Positions 1 through 9,107 of a DNA stretch of 64,000 bases are shown here, piece by piece (within the stretch, counting starts at the first letter, position 1; each line of letters starts with the position of its first letter). Both the position numbers and the translations under genes were made by a program. Source of the DNA: CAVRCA01 sp963719345 (GTDB taxonomy: Bacteria; Pseudomonadota; Alphaproteobacteria; Acetobacterales; Acetobacteraceae); NCBI GenBank assembly GCA_963719345.1, contig CAVRCA010000001.1, positions 1,488,001-1,552,000 on the forward strand. Direction: 5' to 3'. The notes below the pieces were generated by a model that had not been told where the DNA came from, ran no database searches, and worked only from the letters and a program-made list of their open reading frames with translations.

Positions 1-1
1 G

Positions 2-1120
2 CTGGCCATCGGCCTGGCCGGAGCGGCCCGGGCCGAAGTGGTGATTTCGATGAACGACAATCACACCGTCCTCGACAAGCAGATGAACCTTGCCGCGCCC
101 GATGTCGTGAAGCCGGACACGACGGACGTCATCGACGTCGGCAGCTTCCCGCCGCGCATCACGCAAAGCTTCGAGGTTCCCGGCAGCGTGGTCGGGCCGC
201 CGCTCGCCGTCTGGGTCGCACCGGACGAGAGCTGGGCCATCCTGACCGCCGCCACCAAGGCCGATCCGGCCGGAAAGTTCGGCATCTCTCCGGATGATCG
301 GGTATCCGTGGTGGACCTGAAGGCGTCGCCCCCACGCGTGACCCAGACGGTAAACGCCGGCGCCGGGGCCACGGTCGTCCGTGTCTCGCCCGACGGCGGC
401 CTGGCCCTGGTCTGCAATCGCGCCGAGGGCACGGTCTCGGTGTTCACGGTGAAAGAGCGGCAGCTCGAGCCGGCCGGCAAGCTCGATCTCGGCAAGACGT
501 CGGGACCGAGCAGCGTGGTGTTCCTGCATGACGGCAAGACGGCGCTGGTGACGCGCAGCTTCGACAACCAGGTCAGCGTCCTGCACATCGACGGGAGCAA
601 GCTGACCGTCGATCCGCGCCCGATCACGACCGGGGTGGCGCCCTACACGATGGACATCAACGCCGCCGGCACGCTCGCCGCGGTGTCGAACATGGGCCGG
701 GGCGACGGCGATGTGGATGCCGTGTCGCTCATCGACCTCACGCAGACGCCGCCGCGAACCGTTGCGATCTACGGTGTCCCGAGCGGACCGGAACCGCTGC
801 GGTTCTCCCCCGACGGCAAGTATCTCGCCGTCGGTTCGCAGGAAGGCACCACCAAGCCCAGCACCTCGCCGTTCTTCCACGAGCACGGCAACGTGCAGAT
901 CCTCGCCGTGAACGGCGCCCAGCTCCAGTCGATCGCCAGCGCACCGATTGGCCGCTGGGCCGAGGGCGTCGCCTGGTCCCGCGACGGCAAGACCCTTCTG
1001 GTGCAGAACGATTTCGAGCACACGATCTCGGTCTTCCGGTTCGACGGCAAGACGCTGACACCCGGCCCAACCCTGCACCCGAGCGGCGGTCCGGTTTCAT
1101 TCGGAACGGCTTGGCCGTAG
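2..1120 (+). CDS. Secreted YVTN/YncE-like beta-propeller protein, 5' partial
   Basis: The reading frame is open from base 2, so the true start lies before the window. The first visible residues (LAIGLAGAARAE) look like the end of a signal peptide with an A-R-A cleavage site, which suggests export to the periplasm. The body repeats beta-propeller blades: the units VSVFTVKERQLEP, VSVLHIDGSKLTV and ISVFRFDGKTLTP are spaced through the protein, each after a 'SPDG' or 'DGKTAL' type turn. This is typical of YncE/lactonase-like propellers, whose substrates are varied, so no reaction can be assigned. It ends 14 bp from the convergent rsmA stop. Residues 1 onward of the mature protein appear complete; only the signal region is cut. 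Confidence 0.8.
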   Translation: MAIGLAGAARAEVVISMNDNHTVLDKQMNLAAPDVVKPDTTDVIDVGSFPPRITQSFEVPGSVVGPPLAVWVAPDESWAILTAATKADPAGKFGISPDDRVSVVDLKASPPRVTQTVNAGAGATVVRVSPDGGLALVCNRAEGTVSVFTVKERQLEPAGKLDLGKTSGPSSVVFLHDGKTALVTRSFDNQVSVLHIDGSKLTVDPRPITTGVAPYTMDINAAGTLAAVSNMGRGDGDVDAVSLIDLTQTPPRTVAIYGVPSGPEPLRFSPDGKYLAVGSQEGTTKPSTSPFFHEHGNVQILAVNGAQLQSIASAPIGRWAEGVAWSRDGKTLLVQNDFEHTISVFRFDGKTLTPGPTLHPSGGPVSFGTAWP

Positions 1121-1134
1121 CCGACGAAGGCGGC

Positions 1135-1956
1135 TTACAGCAGGGCGGCGAGACGCGCGAACTCCTCCACTGACAGCGTCTCCGCCCTGCGCTCGGGAGC
1201 GATGTGCGCACGCGCCAACAGCGCCTCGCCGCCGAGCGGGCGGAGCGCGCCGCGCAGCATCTTGCGCCGCTGTCCGAACGCCGCTGCCGTCAGCCGCTCC
1301 ATGGCGGCAAACAGCGCCGGCGACGGCTGCACCGGATGCGGAGCGAAGCCGACCACCGCCGACCAAACCTTGGGCGGCGGCACGAACGCCTCCGGCGGGA
1401 TACGGAGCAGCAACTCGACGTCGCCGAGCCACTGGGCAAGCACGGACAACCGACCGTAGGCGGCGGTGCCGGGAGCAGCGCAGATCCGCTCCGCCACCTC
1501 CTGCTGGAACATCAGCACCATGCGCTCGAAGGCGGACACCTGGCGCAGCCAGCCGATCAGCAGCGGGGTGGCGATGTTGTACGGCAGATTGGCGATGATC
1601 TGGCGCGGCGCCGGCACCAGGGCCGCGAGATCGAGCGCCAGGGCGTCGCCCTCGTGTATCGCCAAGCGGCCGCCGGCCGTCGCGGCCAGTTCGCGCATCG
1701 CCGCCACCGCTCGCGCGTCCACCTCAACCACGGTCACGCTCGCCGCCTCGGAGGCGAGCAGCGCGCGCGTCAGTCCGCCTGGCCCCGGTCCGACCTCGAC
1801 GACATGCCGGCCGGCGAGCGGCCCGGCCAGCCGCACGATCCGGCCGGTCAGGTTCAGATCGAGCAGGAAGTGCTGACCGAGGGACCGGCGCGCATCGATG
1901 CCGTGACGGGCGATGACCGCGCGAAGCGGCTCCGTCAGGCTCGAATGCTCGACCAG
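1135..1956 (-). CDS. rsmA: 16S rRNA (adenine1518/1519-N6)-dimethyltransferase RsmA (KsgA)
   Basis: SAM-dependent enzyme that dimethylates two adjacent adenines in helix 45 of 16S rRNA during small-subunit maturation. The N-terminal family signature (SLGQHFLLDLNLTGRI), motif I (VVEVGPGPGGLT) and the NLPYN catalytic motif are all visible, so the protein is full length only if it begins well upstream of the GTG at 1836. Upstream of that GTG the frame stays open to 2019 but holds no ATG, GTG or TTG; the best-placed codon is CTG at 1956, 22 nt after the surA stop, giving about 273 aa. The start is therefore uncertain. It is last in the lptF-lptG-lptD-surA-rsmA run; pdxA, which usually lies between surA and rsmA, is absent. 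Confidence 0.88.
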   Translation of the reverse strand: MVEHSSLTEPLRAVIARHGIDARRSLGQHFLLDLNLTGRIVRLAGPLAGRHVVEVGPGPGGLTRALLASEAASVTVVEVDARAVAAMRELAATAGGRLAIHEGDALALDLAALVPAPRQIIANLPYNIATPLLIGWLRQVSAFERMVLMFQQEVAERICAAPGTAAYGRLSVLAQWLGDVELLLRIPPEAFVPPPKVWSAVVGFAPHPVQPSPALFAAMERLTAAAFGQRRKMLRGALRPLGGEALLARAHIAPERRAETLSVEEFARLAALL

Positions 1957-1978
1957 CTCTGGGCGCGCGCGAACAGGG

Positions 1979-3337
1979 TTACTGCTCGGCTCCGGCGACC
2001 TTCTCCGAGCGGATGTCGATCATCGCCCGCCGCCGGAGATCGCCTTGCAGCTGGCGCGACATCAGTTCCACCCGCTCGGCGAGCAGCCGCGATCCGATCT
2101 CCTCGGCGCTGAGCTGGGCCAGGTTCTTCTGCTCGCGCGAGCAGACGATGATCACCGCGATCCCGTCATTGGCGACCAACGGCTGGCTCGCCCGGTCCGA
2201 CGGCAGTTTCTGCAACATGTCGCGAAAGGCGGGAGGGTTCACGGTCTCCAGCCGCAGCTCGCCCGGGTCAGCCGGTCGCGGCGAGTTGTTGGCCTTGGCT
2301 GCCGCTTCCATGGCGTCGCAGCTGTGTACGCTGGCGCTGAGTTGACGCGCCTTGTTCAGCGCTTCCCTCTGCGCCGGGGTGGGCGCCTGCGGATCGAGCG
2401 GCGTGCTGAACGGGAAAAACACCTGCCGCAGCGACAACACGGTGCCGAAATCGCGGCCGATCTCCCGCTTGGCGCGAAGGGTGACGATGGAGTAGCCGCC
2501 CGGGACGGCCAATGGATTGCTGATCGCACCCTGCGGCATCTGATCCACCACGCGGGCGACCGCCGGGTCGAGCTGGTTCGGCTGCTGCCATCCGAGATCG
2601 CCGCCCTGCAGCGCCGTCTGGCTCTGACTGAACTGCGCCGCCACGACCGGGAACGCCGCACCAGCGCGCAATTCGGTGATGACGGTCTCGGCAAAGCGCC
2701 GCGCGTCGCCAGCATGGGCGGGGTCTTCAGCCGGAATGAAGATCTCCGCGATGCGGTACTCGGGCTTGCCGACCTGCTGCTCCTGCAGCTTCTGCTGTTC
2801 GGCGATCTCGGACGGCTTGATGGTGGCGTTCTCGCCGAGCTGCTGGCGCAGCACGCGCGTCCAGCCAAGCTGCACCCGGATCTGGTCGACCAGCGTGCGC
2901 ATCCCCACGCCATCCGCCGTCAGTTTTGCGGCCATCGTACCGGGCTGCATGCCGTTGCGCGCCTCGATTTCCCGGATCGCATCCGCGATCGCCTTGTCGG
3001 GCACGACGATGTGGCGACGCTGCACTTCCTGCAGACGAAGCCGCTCGTCGATCAACTGGCGGGCGATCTGCGGCCGCAACCGGTCCAGCACCTCGGGGGT
3101 AAGGGCCATGCCGGTGGACAGCGCAAACAGGCGTCCGCGGTTGGTCACGTCCGCGTTGCTGATCACGTCGCCGTTGACGATAGCGACGATACCGGCCGCA
3201 GGCTGGGCCGATTGCGCCGGCGGCGTCCCCGGTGCGCCGCCGCGCGGCGCGGCCGCCGCGGCGCCCAGCAGCACCGCGAGCAGCGGCACCGTCGCCCGGC
3301 TCAGCGCCCGTCCGTGCAATGCTGATTTTTGGCCCAT
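1979..3337 (-). CDS. surA: SurA-type periplasmic peptidyl-prolyl cis-trans isomerase/chaperone
   Basis: Periplasmic chaperone for outer-membrane beta-barrel proteins. The ATG at 3337 gives 452 aa with a basic N-terminus, a hydrophobic stretch (ATVPLLAVLLGAAAAA) and an Ala/Pro-rich cleavage region, so it is exported. A SurA_N chaperone domain covers roughly residues 48-165 (IVAIVNGDVISNADV start). A first parvulin domain follows at about 195-290, with GGDLGW and the GYSIV strand; a second, more diverged one lies at about 305-400. The frame extends upstream to 3475 inside lptD, but that extension has no signal peptide logic. The start lies 11 bp after the lptD stop, so the two are probably co-transcribed: lptD product is a known type of SurA client. 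Confidence 0.92.
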   Translation of the reverse strand: MGQKSALHGRALSRATVPLLAVLLGAAAAAPRGGAPGTPPAQSAQPAAGIVAIVNGDVISNADVTNRGRLFALSTGMALTPEVLDRLRPQIARQLIDERLRLQEVQRRHIVVPDKAIADAIREIEARNGMQPGTMAAKLTADGVGMRTLVDQIRVQLGWTRVLRQQLGENATIKPSEIAEQQKLQEQQVGKPEYRIAEIFIPAEDPAHAGDARRFAETVITELRAGAAFPVVAAQFSQSQTALQGGDLGWQQPNQLDPAVARVVDQMPQGAISNPLAVPGGYSIVTLRAKREIGRDFGTVLSLRQVFFPFSTPLDPQAPTPAQREALNKARQLSASVHSCDAMEAAAKANNSPRPADPGELRLETVNPPAFRDMLQKLPSDRASQPLVANDGIAVIIVCSREQKNLAQLSAEEIGSRLLAERVELMSRQLQGDLRRRAMIDIRSEKVAGAEQ

Positions 3338-3348
3338 GACTGCTCCTG

Positions 3349-5574
3349 TCACAACGCGCGGAAGCCAAACTGACCGATCGTCTTGAAGGTCAGCTGAAAC
3401 AAAATCGTGCTCGCTCCGCTGTCGCCGTTGTACGAGGTGTATCGCCGATTGAAGCGGATGTCGAAGATGAAGCACTCGTCCTCATAGGCGGCATCCAGCC
3501 CGACCGCGACCATCTGGTTGGTCGCGAGGTCCCGCCGGGCATAGGCGCTGGCCCGATAGGAACCCCAGCTGGTCGAGGCACCCAGCGTGATCTCGTTGCG
3601 CGGCGTGTAGTAAAGGGTCGAGTTGTTGGTCGGCGGCGGCGGTGCGACGTCGTAGAACTGGTACGGGTCGTAGGTGGTGTAGATGTAGCCGCCGGTAATT
3701 CGCAGCTTCGGCCCGCCCACCGAGGCGAGCGCGTCCGCCATCCTCGTGTTCAGCGATTTGTGGTCAAGCCGAGTGCGGTAGGTCACGTCGAACCAGTCGG
3801 TGGGGGCGAAAGTGGCGCGGCCGACGATGTCGGAGACCGTGTCGTGCAGGCCGGACGCCGGGGCGAAGTTGTTGTCCTTCGTCGTGCGGTATGACTGGCC
3901 GACCAGCGCATCAAAGCTCGTCCCGTTCAGCAACCAGGCGCCATGCAGCGCCGCGTTGGCACGCACGCCGCCTTCCAGCCGGTCGATCCCGGGAAAGCGG
4001 TTGAAGCCGAACAGGTTCTGGTCGGTGAACTCGAGATCCAGGCTGTCCTCGTTCGGGATGGTCCGGAACTGGCTGTCCCCGACCTGGGGCGCGACGATCA
4101 ATTGCGCGATCGGCTCGATGATCTGGCTTCCCCAGGCGCCGCTGTCGCGGGCGAAGGGCCAGCGGAAATCGACCGCGGCCTGCGGCAGCGCCCGGGCCGT
4201 GCTGTTGGAGTCGAGCGTGCTGTAGTTCGGCTGAAGGTTGAGGTCGGTTGCGTTGTAGGCGGCCACGTCGGTGTGCAGGGTAACGGCCCACAGGTCGCCG
4301 AGCCGGCCCGCGAAGGGGCGTTGATAGTCGAGGGTGAGGTTGGCGCGCTGGGTGTTGGTGCCGTCCGTGCGCAGCACGTTGAAGGCGCCGGCGTTGACCT
4401 GCAATCGCCCGCCCCAAGCGTCCGGCTCGCCGAAAAAGCTGTATTGATAACGCGGCAGGACGAACGGCAGGCGGCTGTCGGTGATGGTGTTGACCAGCCC
4501 CTGATAGAACTTCGCGTCCAGCCGCGTGTAGGCGCCCTCGCCAAAACCCTCGAGATAGATCTGGCTGGTCAACAGATCCGGATTGCCGATGATGCGGTTG
4601 AGCCGGAAATCCCGCACGTAGTCGCTCGACGAGGCCCGGGCGATATCGAAGCCGTAACGCCAGGTGTCGTCGTAATTGAACCGGCCTTTGGCGAAGATCG
4701 TGCCCTGGAGGCTGTTGTCCAGGTAGCCGGCGGAGCCGTCCACGCTGAGCGTTCCGTCGTTGAACCGTCGCCGGTAGGCAAGATTGAGCTGCGGGCCGGC
4801 TTGGGTCGTCAGCATCGGCGTGACGGTCACGTCGGACTGGTCGTCGAGCACGATGTAATAAGGAACTGAGACGAACTGACCGATGTGACTGGAACTGCCG
4901 ATCGACGGAATGAGCAGGCCGCTGGCCCGCTTCACCGACGGGTCCGGGTGCTCGAGATACGGGAAATAGGCGACCGGAATGCCGTCCATCAGCAAGGTGG
5001 CATCCTGGTAGCTGATCCGCTTGTGTTCGAGATCCTGCACCGCGTCGAGAGCGCGGATCTGCCACAGTGGCGGGCGGGTCGGATCGGTCTTGCAGAGATT
5101 GCAGGTCGAGTAGACGACCTTGCTCAGCTCGTTGATCTTGCCTTCGGTGCGTCGCGCCCCGTTCGCCGCCAGTCGCCCGTTCTCGGCGAGAATGGCCCGC
5201 ATCCCGTCGAGCACGGCATTGCGCATCCCCTCCGACAGCTCGGCGTAGTTGGAGAACAGCACCTGCCCGTCGGGCTCGAGCAGCACCACGTTGCCCGACG
5301 CGGCGGCGACATTGGTGTTGCGATCGAACGTCATCTTGTCGGCGCGGATCACGTGCCCGTTCTGCCAGGCCTCGACGTGGCCGGTGGCGGTGACGACGGC
5401 GCGATCACGGTCGTACTCCACCTGATCGGCGGTGAAGGTCACTGGCTGGTCGCGGCTGATCGGCGGCCCGTGCGTGCCGTTCCCGGTGACGATCTGACCC
5501 AACTGCGCGTTCGCACCGCCCGCCAAGCCGCAGGCCAGCAGCACCGCGAGCGCGACGAGCCGGAGGGTGCGCAT
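3349..5574 (-). CDS. lptD: LPS-assembly outer-membrane protein LptD
   Basis: Outer-membrane beta-barrel that inserts lipopolysaccharide into the outer leaflet with the lipoprotein LptE. At 741 aa it is close to the family size. A signal peptide (residues about 1-23, ending GGANA) is followed by an OstA/LptA-like beta-jellyroll at about 45-140 (FTADQVEYDRDRAVVTATG). The conserved CNLCKT cysteine pair comes next, then a long C-terminal barrel rich in alternating aromatic strands and ending in a phenylalanine-rich strand (IGQFGFRAL). The ATG overlaps the lptG stop in a TGATG arrangement, which suggests translational coupling. The frame is intact, unlike its upstream neighbours lptG and lptF. Confidence 0.95.
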   Translation of the reverse strand: MRTLRLVALAVLLACGLAGGANAQLGQIVTGNGTHGPPISRDQPVTFTADQVEYDRDRAVVTATGHVEAWQNGHVIRADKMTFDRNTNVAAASGNVVLLEPDGQVLFSNYAELSEGMRNAVLDGMRAILAENGRLAANGARRTEGKINELSKVVYSTCNLCKTDPTRPPLWQIRALDAVQDLEHKRISYQDATLLMDGIPVAYFPYLEHPDPSVKRASGLLIPSIGSSSHIGQFVSVPYYIVLDDQSDVTVTPMLTTQAGPQLNLAYRRRFNDGTLSVDGSAGYLDNSLQGTIFAKGRFNYDDTWRYGFDIARASSSDYVRDFRLNRIIGNPDLLTSQIYLEGFGEGAYTRLDAKFYQGLVNTITDSRLPFVLPRYQYSFFGEPDAWGGRLQVNAGAFNVLRTDGTNTQRANLTLDYQRPFAGRLGDLWAVTLHTDVAAYNATDLNLQPNYSTLDSNSTARALPQAAVDFRWPFARDSGAWGSQIIEPIAQLIVAPQVGDSQFRTIPNEDSLDLEFTDQNLFGFNRFPGIDRLEGGVRANAALHGAWLLNGTSFDALVGQSYRTTKDNNFAPASGLHDTVSDIVGRATFAPTDWFDVTYRTRLDHKSLNTRMADALASVGGPKLRITGGYIYTTYDPYQFYDVAPPPPTNNSTLYYTPRNEITLGASTSWGSYRASAYARRDLATNQMVAVGLDAAYEDECFIFDIRFNRRYTSYNGDSGASTILFQLTFKTIGQFGFRAL

Positions 5575-6686
5575 CAGCTACCCTCCACGTGCAGCAGCAA
5601 CGCGACGGCCAGCATCAGCCCGGCGGCGGCGGGAGCCCAGGCGGCGAGCTCGACCGGCAGGGCGCCGGATTGTCCGAACTCCTCGGCAAGCTTGGAGATC
5701 ATGAAAAGCAAGAACCCGGCCGTGACCCCACTGCCGATCATGCGCGCGACGCCGCCGCGGCGCGCCGGGCGCATCGAAAACCCGGCCGCGACGAGCGCCA
5801 TCGTTCCCGCCAGCAGTGGCAGCGCGAGCAGCGCCTGGATAGTGCAGCCGATGCCGCAGCGACGAGAAACCGGATTCGTCGAGCAGCGTGATGAAGCTCG
5901 GCAGCACCCAGACCGACATCGTGTCGGGCGACGCAAAGCTGTCCTGGACCCGGCTGACCGTCAGGTCGGTGGCAGCGTGACGGTGCGGGCGGGCTCGGGC
6001 AGCTGGTCGGGGCGAATCGTGCGGGCCTCCTCGAACGTCCAGCTGTGGCCGGCGAGGATGCCGCGCTTGGCTTCGATGCGGGACAGCAGCCGATCGTTGC
6101 CATCGAGCCGGAACACGCTGACTTCGGTTGCGGCCAGGGTCTTGCCGAGCAGATGGACGCTGAGCGCGTGGATGATCGCGACCCCCTGCGGGTCGAGCTC
6201 GCGGTCCGATTGGCGCATCCAGAGCTGCCCGCCGGTCAGCGCGAGCGGGCCGCCGCCGGTGCGCAGATAATTGGCGTCCAGCACCTCGGCCTGGCGGAAC
6301 AGGACCGAGGACAGCGGGCTCACCGCGGCGGTGGCGAAGCCGCCGAACAGGAGGGCGCAGAGCACCGGGCCGGCCAGGAACTGCCAGGCCGAGACGCCGG
6401 CCGCGCGAGCGACCACCAGCTCGGAGGAGCGGGTCAGCCGCCAGAACGCGAGGATGCCGCCCAGCAGCACGGCGAACGGCAGGATCTGCATGGCGATATA
6501 CGGCAGCCGCAAGGCGGCGATTTCCGTCACCAAGCCGAAGGTGGCGTCCGGCTTGGTCGCGGAGCGGCGCAACAGCTCGATGAAGTCGAACAGCGCCACC
6601 AGGCCGCTCAGCGCCGCCAGCATGGCCATCACGGCATAGGTGAACTGCCGCGAGATGTAGAGCGACAGGGTGAGCGCGACGCCCAT
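5574..6686 (-). pseudogene. lptG: LPS export ABC permease LptG, two compensating frameshifts
   Basis: Inner-membrane permease of the LptB2FG complex that extracts LPS and passes it to LptC/LptA. The ATG at 6686 starts a normal N-terminus (MGVALTLSLYISRQF), with YjgP/YjgQ family sequence down to about 5975. One base then appears to be missing (forward about 5967-5974), which creates a TGA at 5961. The next stretch (DLTVSRVQDSFAS, SVWVLPSFITLLDES) continues in another frame, and one extra base near 5837-5838 returns to the original frame for the last membrane helices (QALLALPLLAGTMALV to the end). The total length is a multiple of three, so the ends agree. Either the sequence has two errors or the gene is broken. 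It begins 10 bp after lptF and overlaps lptD. Confidence 0.85.
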
Positions 6687-6696
6687 GGCCGGTTCG

Positions 6697-7837
6697 TCAG
6701 GCGGGGTACGGCATGGCGGGGCGGCGTTCCGGCCATAGCCGCCGGCCGTACAGCCACCAGGCACAGACCAGTCCCGGCCCGGCGGCGTGCACCCAGATCA
6801 GCGGCAGCAACGCGTTGTCGCGAGCCGCCAGATTGCCCACCGCCAGGCCGAGCGCCAGCAGCCCGACCACCGACAAGACGGCGACCAGCGGGCGGATGAT
6901 CCCCCCGTGGCGGCGGAACGGACCGCTCAGCGCCGACACCAGCGCCACCATGGCGAAGGAGGCGGCGGTGAGCGGCGTCGCCAGACGCTTGATCGCCTCG
7001 GCCCGCCATTTCGGGATGTCACGCGCGTTGGGCAGGATCTCCGGGGTGCGGATGCAGGAGGTCGCCGAGCGAGACTTCCGTCATGTCGCGCACTCGGCTG
7101 CCTTCATTGCGGCTCCCCTGCGCGAGATCCATGACGTTTTCCGCGAACGTCAGGATATTGAGGCGGCCCGTCTGGCGGTCGAGCTCCTGACGGCTGCCGT
7201 TGATCAGCAGCACGCGCGGACCCGTCGGACCTTCGAGCAGCCGCCCGCTCTCCGCCAGGATGGTCGCGTGATTGTTCTGCTGGCGCGCGTCGTCGACGAG
7301 GATGCCGTGCAAGGTCCCGTCGGGCTCGCGCGAGCGCACATAGACGGTCAGGTCGTCAGAGATCGAGGTGAACACGCCTTCCTGGAGCAGGAACGCCGCC
7401 ATCCGGTTGCGGATCTCCCACTGGTATTCGCGGAACTCCGTGAGGCTGGCGGGGACGATCCAGAGGTTCAGCAGGTAGCAGGCGGCCACGGCCAGCACGG
7501 TGACGGCGAGGGCCGGACGGGACAGCGCCAGCGGCGACAGGCCCGCCGATCGCATGACCGTCAGCTCACGATCACCGGCGAGGCGCTGGTAGACGAATTG
7601 CAGCACGACGAAGGAGGTGATCGGCAGGATGACGGCGACGAAGCTCGGGATGAGCAGGCCGGTGAGTTCCAAAAACACCCCGACCGACAGGCCATGGTTG
7701 ACCACCAGTTCGACGAAGCGGAGCGACTGGGTGAGCCAGATCAGCGCCGCCAGGCCACCGGTGACCGCGACCAGCGCCAGGAAGAGCTGGCGGAAGACGT
7801 AGCGATCGATGCGAGTGACAAGCGGGCCGGTTCGCAT
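6697..7837 (-). pseudogene. lptF: LPS export ABC permease LptF, +1 frameshift
   Basis: Partner permease of LptG in the LPS transporter. The ATG at 7837 starts MRTGPLVTRIDRYVFRQL, typical of LptF. The first frame runs through the transmembrane helices and the periplasmic beta-jellyroll to SLGDLLHP, then stops at 7019. The C-terminal part (EILPNARDIPKWRAEAIKRL, then SFAMVALVSALSGPF and the last three helices) is in another frame, ending at 6697. The break lies at forward 7041-7046, in a run of four G (CCCC on the coding strand); one extra base explains it. LptF is usually essential in LPS-producing bacteria, so a sequencing or assembly error is a serious possibility. First gene of the lpt run, divergent from the TRAP operon. 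Confidence 0.85.
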
Positions 7838-8015
7838 GGCGGGCGGGCGGACTCCTCGGGCGCGGCGGCACTCCGCCACGCCCGGCCTTTCTGCGGTACC
7901 CGCTCGGCGGATGCAACTGCGCCCGTGGAAGTCCTGCCCCGACCCGGTTGAACCCGGGCCGGGCCGCCCGTAGCATCCCGACCAACGATGCCGGAGAGCG
8001 ATATCCGGCGCACCG

Positions 8016-8023
8016 AAGGGAGG
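8016..8023 (+). promoter_or_regulatory. Ribosome binding site deciding the first dctP start
   Basis: AAGGGAGG lies six bases before the GTG at 8030. No comparable site precedes the ATG at 7988. The GTG also gives a signal peptide length matching the paralogue that follows (31 against 32 residues before the mature start), so GTG 8030 is preferred. Confidence 0.6.
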
Positions 8024-8029
8024 CCGCCC

Positions 8030-9049
8030 GTGACCTTGCGCCGGATGGCGCGCCGCACCCTGCTCCGCTCGGCGGCAGGCGCTGCCGTCGCGCCCGCCAT
8101 CATCGGCCGGGCCCATGCGGCGCCGGTGACGCTTCGGTTGTCGTCGTCGCAGGCCAACGACCCGAAATACGCCAACGGGCGGGTCTACTACGATTTCCTC
8201 CTCAAGCAGTTGGCGGCGGACGGGCTGGCCGACCAGGTCCAGGTGAAGTTCTTTCCCGACAATCAGCTCGGCCAGGAGATCGACGTCGCCAACTCCGTCA
8301 AGCTCGGGGTGATTGACCTGATGGTCACAGGGACCTCGATCTGGGCCAACCTGGTGCCCGACCTCGGCCTGATGGACCTCGGCTACCTGTTCCGGAGCTT
8401 TCCGCAGCAGACGCGCGCGCTCGACGCCGGCGCGGGGGCGCAGCTCGAAGCCATGGTGCTGAGCGGCGCCAACACGCGCATCGTCGGCTGGGCGTACGAT
8501 TTCGGCGCCCGCTGCGTGCTGTCGAAGACGGCGGTCGGCGGCCCGCCCGACCTCGCCGGCAAGAAAATCCGCACCCTGCCCAACCCGATCATCACCGAGT
8601 GCCTGCGCCTGATGGGCGCCGCCGCGACGCCGCTGGCATTCGGCGAGGTCTACACCGCGCTGCAGGCCGGGGTGCTGGACGGGCTCGAGCACAACCCGCC
8701 CACCATCGTCGCCAGCAAGCTCTACGAGACCGCAAAGTTCTTCGCCCGCACCGAGCACATCCACACCGCGTTGGCGGTGTTCTTGAGTGACGCCTCATTC
8801 CGCCGGATGCCGGCCGGACTGCGGGAGCCGTTCGTGGCCGCCTGCCGCCGGGCCGCGGTCGACACGCGGGCGCGCGGGCTGGCGGCGGAGGGCGAGGCGA
8901 CCGAGGTGCTGAAGCAGCAAGGCGTCACCATCACGCCGTGCGACCGCGAGGCGTTCCGCCGTCGCGTGCTGCCGCAGACCGAGGCGTTCCTGAAGGCGCG
9001 ACCCGCGACCCGGCCGATCATCGAACTGATCCAGTCGACCGCCGCATGA
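8030..9049 (+). CDS. TRAP transporter substrate-binding protein, DctP family (copy 1)
   Basis: Periplasmic solute receptor of a tripartite ATP-independent transporter; such proteins mostly bind organic acid anions through a conserved arginine. From GTG 8030 it is 339 aa. The N-terminus has an arginine-rich start (LRRMARRTLL), a hydrophobic segment and an AHA-A cleavage site. The DctP signature region is clear (FFPDNQLGQE, then DLAGKKIRTLPNPI and GEVYTALQAGVLDGLE). An alternative ATG at 7988 would add 14 polar residues. It is followed 58 bp later by a paralogue and then by the fused permease. The ligand cannot be read from the sequence. Confidence 0.88.
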   Translation: MTLRRMARRTLLRSAAGAAVAPAIIGRAHAAPVTLRLSSSQANDPKYANGRVYYDFLLKQLAADGLADQVQVKFFPDNQLGQEIDVANSVKLGVIDLMVTGTSIWANLVPDLGLMDLGYLFRSFPQQTRALDAGAGAQLEAMVLSGANTRIVGWAYDFGARCVLSKTAVGGPPDLAGKKIRTLPNPIITECLRLMGAAATPLAFGEVYTALQAGVLDGLEHNPPTIVASKLYETAKFFARTEHIHTALAVFLSDASFRRMPAGLREPFVAACRRAAVDTRARGLAAEGEATEVLKQQGVTITPCDREAFRRRVLPQTEAFLKARPATRPIIELIQSTAA

Positions 9050-9107
9050 TCCCGCCGAGCCAGAGACGCAGACAACGGGCCACGATGGAGACCAGGATGC
9101 CGACCCG

